From Medicago truncatula (taxonomy: Eukaryota; Streptophyta; Magnoliopsida; Fabales; Fabaceae): a stretch of 64,000 bases of DNA. The notes under the pieces were generated by a model that did no database searches, was not told the origin of the DNA, and saw only the letters and a program-made list of their open reading frames with translations. Where the stretch lies: contig NC_053049.1 in NCBI RefSeq assembly GCF_003473485.1, forward strand, positions 10,540,001 through 10,604,000, written 5' to 3'. The position numbers and the translations under genes were made by a program. Shown here one piece after another: positions 59,553-64,000 of the stretch (the stretch's first letter is position 1; the number at the start of each line of letters is the position of its first letter).

Positions 59553-59870
59553 TAGAGTGGGTGCATGAGCTCAACCTAGGACCTATTGATTTTGAGATGG
59601 ATGCGAAGAGAGTGGTTGATAGTTTTTTATCTTCTCGATATGATGTTATTGAATTTGGTATCATTATCCAATATTGTAAAACTCTCTTTATGCATTATTA
59701 TGAAAACTCGACTGTTGAGTTTGTACGGAGACAAGCAAATGAGGTTGTTCATAAATTAGCTAAGGCGACCTTATTGTCAACTAGTCTCCAAGTTCTATTT
59801 GAAATACCAGATTGTATTGAAAATACTTTGATTAATGAAATGTTATAAGTTTGTTTTCTCTAAAAAAAAA
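59553..59870 (+). mobile_element. LINE 3' end, RNase H domain and poly(A)
   Basis: The plus frame continues without a stop to 59848. It reads LGPIDFEMDAKRVVDSFLSS, then VEFVRRQANEVVHKLAKATL and ends NTLINEML. This is the C-terminal half of the RNase H domain (E.D...V.D and the R-Q-AN-V-H-LA segment). A-rich sequence follows at 59861-59870. The 5' part is missing, and the hairpin MITE is inserted at its left edge. Confidence 0.72.
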
Positions 59871-60795
59871 TACAATCATATAGGAGAAATGCTCTTTAAA
59901 ATACCTTTTAAGTCTTTAGAATACACTTTTAAAGAAGAAATACTAACAAGTGTTTTAAAGTACCTTTTAAAAAGTTTAAAATAAAAATGTTATTTTAAAA
60001 TTTTTGCATACAACACATTAAAACATTAAAAATTATTTTTTTTTATATAAAATTTATCATTTGTTTCTTTGAATCCTTAACGAATGTCATGGAAGTGCTC
60101 GACTCTATATGAAAGGAGATAATTTTTTTTACTCAACGGGATATCATTTCTCAAGAATACAATGACAATGAAAAAAGACTAAAAAAATAAATTGTACAGT
60201 GATCGTTTGATTAGATTTCCACTTCAACTTGGTGTGGTGATCGTCAATGTGTTTTATGTTATTAATTTGGATGCTATGAATTTATTTGCAAATATCATGC
60301 TGAATTTGTGTTTATTTCTATATTCTCTAAAAAATTGAACGAATTAATAACATGATCAAAGAGATTAGGGAGAGTTTGCCGCCTATTTAGGTCTCACAAA
60401 GCTCAAGAAATTAATTATGCACGAGAAGGACATCCAATTTACAAAAAAAAAAAGAGATGAAGATCCATTTCATATGAGAAATTAGAAATAAACTTGAGAC
60501 TTTAGAGCTTGATACAAAGGAAAAATCTTTAAATGATTTGATCAAAAATAGTAAATGAATACATAAAATGCTCTATATATAGGGCTTGTGAGAGACCAGC
60601 CAACTAATTTTACGTTAACGAACTCTAACTATTTTCTTTATTTTTTATTTTTTTTTCGAAAACTCGGTATCCGATCCAAGAATCGACTAACAAAATTTTA
60701 TTAACAAACTATAACTTCTTATTTTCAAAAATATAGTTTCTTTTAGTAAAAAAAATTGTATCATTTACTTTTTTTAGGAAATGTATCAATTATTT

Positions 60796-60925
60796 ATTGA
60801 GTCAAGATGTGACTTTTTGATTCAAAGTAACAGTTGGGGAATAATTGATCTTCAATATTGAGTCAAGATATGACTTTTTGATTCAAAGTAACAGTTGGGT
60901 TAGAATTGATCTTCAATATTTGATT
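60796..60925. repeat. Two-copy tandem repeat of about 61 bp
   Basis: GAGTCAAGAT(G/A)TGACTTTTTGATTCAAAG and the following bases to TTGATCTTCAATATT occur twice in tandem, with only a few differences. Confidence 0.85.
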
Positions 60926-61234
60926 TATATTTTGGACCCCCAAATCAATTCTAAGAAAAGAAAAAGCAAGGTTAACAACATTTTAAATTGTTGTGCTCGG
61001 TAAAAAAACATTAAGCATGTGGTTATGAGTTCAATCACAAAACAACTTATATGAAATATGACGTGTTCAAAGATCTCAAATGATTTGTTTCTAACTTTTG
61101 GATGAAAGATATATTGGACATTTCGTCTAAGTGTCTAAAGTGGATTATGATGAATTCAAGAATTCTTAATTTTTGTGTGGAATAAAATCAATTTTAGATT
61201 ATTCATAAATCCTAACTTAAACGATAAAAATGTC

Positions 61235-61335
61235 AAAACTAATAGGTCGAATGTCGTGACCAAGGTTTAAACCCTGACCCCTCGCTTGTGTGTGTGGTTC
61301 AATGATCATTTGTCATTTTGTCTATCTCCATAATT
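61235..61335 (+). mobile_element. SINE remnant
   Basis: GTCGTGACCAAGGTTTAAACCCTGACCCC, a B-box-like block, is followed by CTTGTGTGTGTGGTTCAATGATCATTTGT and TTTTGTCTATCT. The tail matches the tandem SINE at 47379-47728. The A-box side is not clear. Confidence 0.5.
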
Positions 61336-62849
61336 TATTTCTACTTTTTTTTAGCAAATTTATTTCTACTTTTAACATTTTTAAAAGATTACTACCAAAT
61401 CCATTCAAGAAAAAAAAAAGATTACCACCAAATAATTTTATAAAGCAAGTGAAAAGTGGTTGTGTTGGACCGAGCTACTAATTTTAGGGTACGACTTTTC
61501 TCCCAACAATTTTTACTCATTTCCAACAAAATAGTATAATGTAAGTTAACTTACGCATGAGTATTTTGTGTTGGAAATGAACAAAAATTGTTATGAGAAG
61601 AGCAATTTTCCTAATTTTATACCCCAAGTGAAGTGAGAATGTTGTTTGGTTTTCTTCATGTGACAAAAAAGTCACCTAACAAGTTACACCTGGTTGAACA
61701 ATTTGAGGGGCTTATCAAACAATTACCTTACAAGTTTAAATTGGACAAAGAAGTCAATGATGTCTCGCATTCAAAATAATATCGATGTACGACTAATTAG
61801 GTGTAATATAAAAATAAAATAAAAACTAATAGTAGATGTAATATTTCTACTCTTTCTGTTGTCATGTAGAGATGTTTGTAGTTCTTCTATTAAGCACCTG
61901 TTTGGTTTAGCAGTGAGACAACCAAACGCGCGTTTCTAACCAAATCTGCCGTGGAAATAGGAATCTGGAAAACCAAGCTTCCATGTTAACGGGATTTCTA
62001 GATGCAATTTTGAAAAAGGCAATGACACCCCAAACATATACTAAGGCTTTCTCACCCTTTTGAAATTTAGGGAAAAACCCAACATAAAAAACATTGATGT
62101 AAACTCAATGGATGTTAGGGATCAATGCACCAATATAGATGTAATATTCTACTTTTTCTGTTGTCATGTAGAGATGTTTGTTTCCTAAAAAAAAAAATGT
62201 AGAGATGTTTGTAGGTTTTCTTCTATATAGGCTTTAGCATCCCTTTAAAAAATTAGGGCAAAAATCCAACATAAAATACATTGATGTAAACTCCATCATG
62301 CATGGCACGATTCAATTCACTATTTTATTGCAAAGCTGAAGCTTATGAATGACACAACAAACTAATTTCACACTCAGTCAGCATTAGCAACAACTCCCAT
62401 CCCAATCCCAGAACCCTTTAGAAGCCATTTGAGTATTATTCTAAAATTTGTGAGCAAGTAGTGATAGCCATTTAGAAAAAGCAAAGTTTATTTAACCTTT
62501 ATTTGTCACATCTCCACCAAGGAAACCCCACCTTTGTATACGTAAGAGCAGGCGTGGATGTCACTTCTCAACCAACCAAACCATGACAGCATTTATCACA
62601 TTTCAAAAGTGCATGGCATATACTAATTGACTCATCCATAAATCAAAGAGGGTTAAATTGAGCGCTTAAAGTATAAACACTTAATCTATGAAGATGAAGA
62701 TCACACAGACACGAAGACTATACTGGCACAACAACATTGATAATAGTTTAGAAAAAACAAATTAACTGAATAGAATCATGAGTCAATATCTGACACCGAC
62801 ATGTGCTAGAACTTAGACATTGGACACACCTTCAATCAAGTGTCGATGC

Positions 62850-63070
62850 TACATAGATGCTTATCATATAAGTGCTTATGTTTGACCTATTTTTATAACA
62901 AAAGGTAACATAAAAGTAAAATTATTTTCATTAGCTATCTTAAAGAGCTTATGGAAATAAACAGAAAATATTTATATACATGTCATGCATTGTTTCCATA
63001 AATTCTATCAAACAAGCTTACTAGTACTGCCACTAAATAAACTCAAAAAAGTTAATCCAAACACACCCGG
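62850..63070. mobile_element. Worn MITE related to the one at 4115
   Basis: GCTTATCATATAAGTGCTTATG, AGAGCTTATGG and an end AATCCAAACACACCC correspond in order to the element in the bZIP intron 10. The left terminus is not clear. Confidence 0.45.
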
Positions 63071-63576
63071 AAATGGGTGCGGAAACTGATGGAGACTGGT
63101 GAAGCAGATAATGATGCATACCTTCATCATTCTCAATCTAATACATGTTTTTAAAGCATTAGGAAATTGGTTTACTAGTCTCAAATAATCTTCTTTAAAC
63201 CAAACTATAGACATGCCATTTTCAGATCAACCAATCAAATAAATTTAAATGCACAATACCACCTAGTTTTCAGGAAAAACAAATGAGAATCTGCGACAGC
63301 GAAATTTTCTGCTTTGATTAATGAGATCGAGTCAAACAGCAACAGTTAAGTAGATATATAGTACATCTCATTGTAATCCATATAGAATGAGCAACTAAAA
63401 ATTTAATTATATAGCTCTGTAGTATTTTTCAAATGTTTAAATAAATTTCAGTGTCCATGAATCATCATCTTTAATCAGCAAGTTGAAACACAGAAATCTA
63501 AAAACAGCAGAGAAAATTGCCAGAAACTTGACACAATTGTCAATAGTAGCTATTAGATTCTATAGAAAACAGCAAA

Positions 63577-64000
63577 CTATGGAGCAATTTCAAGTCTCGG
63601 CTCAAAGCAAAAACCAGTGAAAAGCTGTAGAGGAAACCTTTTTGTTACTGGACATTTATGTGACCATTTCCATTGTTTAATGTTCATGTCAAATGTGAGA
63701 AGTGCAGGAGAACCATAGCTTTGAATATATATTAGATCATCAATGCCACTGCTAGCAAAAACATCATCAAACTCTCCAAAGCCTTGGAAGTATTTGTTAG
63801 GCATTCGGACGATCTCTTCCCACCTCCTATCACGAAGAACCCAGATACCGATTCCTTTGATTATGCCCGGTCGATCAGGTTTGCCGATTCCTCCAACCAT
63901 TACAAGCTTCTCCTTCATATTCATTAGGCGGGCACATGTCAGAGAACATGGTACAGGAATAGAGCTCAAGCTAGCTTGAGAAAATCGGTTGGAGATACAA
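63577..64000 (-). CDS. F-box/kelch-repeat protein, C-terminal part (partial)
   Basis: A single open frame enters from the right edge and ends at a stop at 63577-63579, giving 140 residues. It reads SQASLSSIPVPCSLTCARLM, then KEKLVMVGGIGKPDRPGIIK, WVLRDRRWEEIVRMP, FQGFGEFDDVFASSGIDDLI, SYGSPALLTFDM and ends LFTGFCFEPRLEIAP. I recognise this as the kelch/beta-propeller C-terminus of the conserved F-box protein typified by Arabidopsis At5g15710. The N-terminal F-box that would bind SKP1 in an SCF ubiquitin ligase is outside the window. The frame is intact. Its target is not known from sequence. Confidence 0.9.
   Translation of the reverse strand, partial: CISNRFSQASLSSIPVPCSLTCARLMNMKEKLVMVGGIGKPDRPGIIKGIGIWVLRDRRWEEIVRMPNKYFQGFGEFDDVFASSGIDDLIYIQSYGSPALLTFDMNIKQWKWSHKCPVTKRFPLQLFTGFCFEPRLEIAP

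Larger units (their letters stand above)
59871..63576. other. Intergenic, no gene recognised
   Basis: AT-rich DNA with no supported reading frame over 3.7 kb, apart from the repeats listed separately. The last few hundred bases before 63577 are probably the 3'UTR of the F-box/kelch gene. Confidence 0.5.

Noticed and set aside
1..64000. CRISPR array, operon or bacterial-type system
   Set aside because: The genes have plant introns and leaders, and repeats are transposons or simple repeats. No regular spacer array is visible.
1..64000. tRNA or rRNA genes
   Set aside because: Reading both strands by eye showed no cloverleaf-compatible gene. The only A/B-box pairs are in the SINE copies. A covariance-model scan was not possible.

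Overview
The window looks like nuclear DNA from a legume, most likely a Medicago-type genome. Genes have many short introns bounded by GT-AG, the intergenic DNA is AT-rich, and every recognisable protein is a plant type. It is packed with small inverted-repeat transposons, decayed LINEs and LTR fragments. The species call is an inference from gene and repeat style; no single base proves it.

Eight host genes can be supported. (1) The last three coding exons of plastid dihydrodipicolinate reductase (lysine synthesis) end at 809 (+). (2) A 12-exon group G bZIP, G-box-binding-factor type, lies at 7350-3553 (-), with a 5'UTR intron and G-box-like sites in its own promoter. (3) A five-exon secreted GDSL esterase/lipase lies at 12604-18236 (+); its introns have been inflated by a solo LTR and a Mutator-type element. 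(4) A DUF1191 membrane glycoprotein lies at 19787-18900 (-), convergent with the GDSL gene. (5) An intronless gene at 22008-22739 (+) encodes a mitochondrial-ribosomal-like protein, probably mL40. (6) eIF1A lies at 36612-36172 (-). (7) A POB1/LRB-type BTB-BACK protein, a CUL3 adaptor, lies at 44216-40587 (-), with four tandem in-frame splice acceptors. (8) The C-terminus of an F-box/kelch protein runs off the right edge (-).

Between the genes are well-delimited mobile elements. Two hAT-type elements have 8-bp target duplications (1578-2582 and 52826-53346). Five members of one Mutator-like MITE family share a GG(C/T)TxAA terminus, three of them with clear 9-bp duplications. A hairpin MITE with a 9-bp duplication lies at 59362-59543. 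A solo LTR with a 5-bp duplication sits in the GDSL gene. Two 5'-truncated LINEs have 10- and 18-bp duplications, and at least five more LINE scraps are present. Other remnants are a Ty3/gypsy pol fragment, copia- and gypsy-like LTR remnants, a tandemly duplicated tRNA-derived SINE, and two decayed plant-mobile-domain fragments.

The stretch 54.4-59.1 kb is a local triplication carrying a small conserved module of unknown function. The host genes do not form a pathway or cluster; they are ordinary neighbours. I see no new multi-gene system. The most unusual items are the duplicated splice-acceptor module in the BTB gene and the triplicated module at 54.4-59.1 kb. No tRNA, rRNA or CRISPR array was found.
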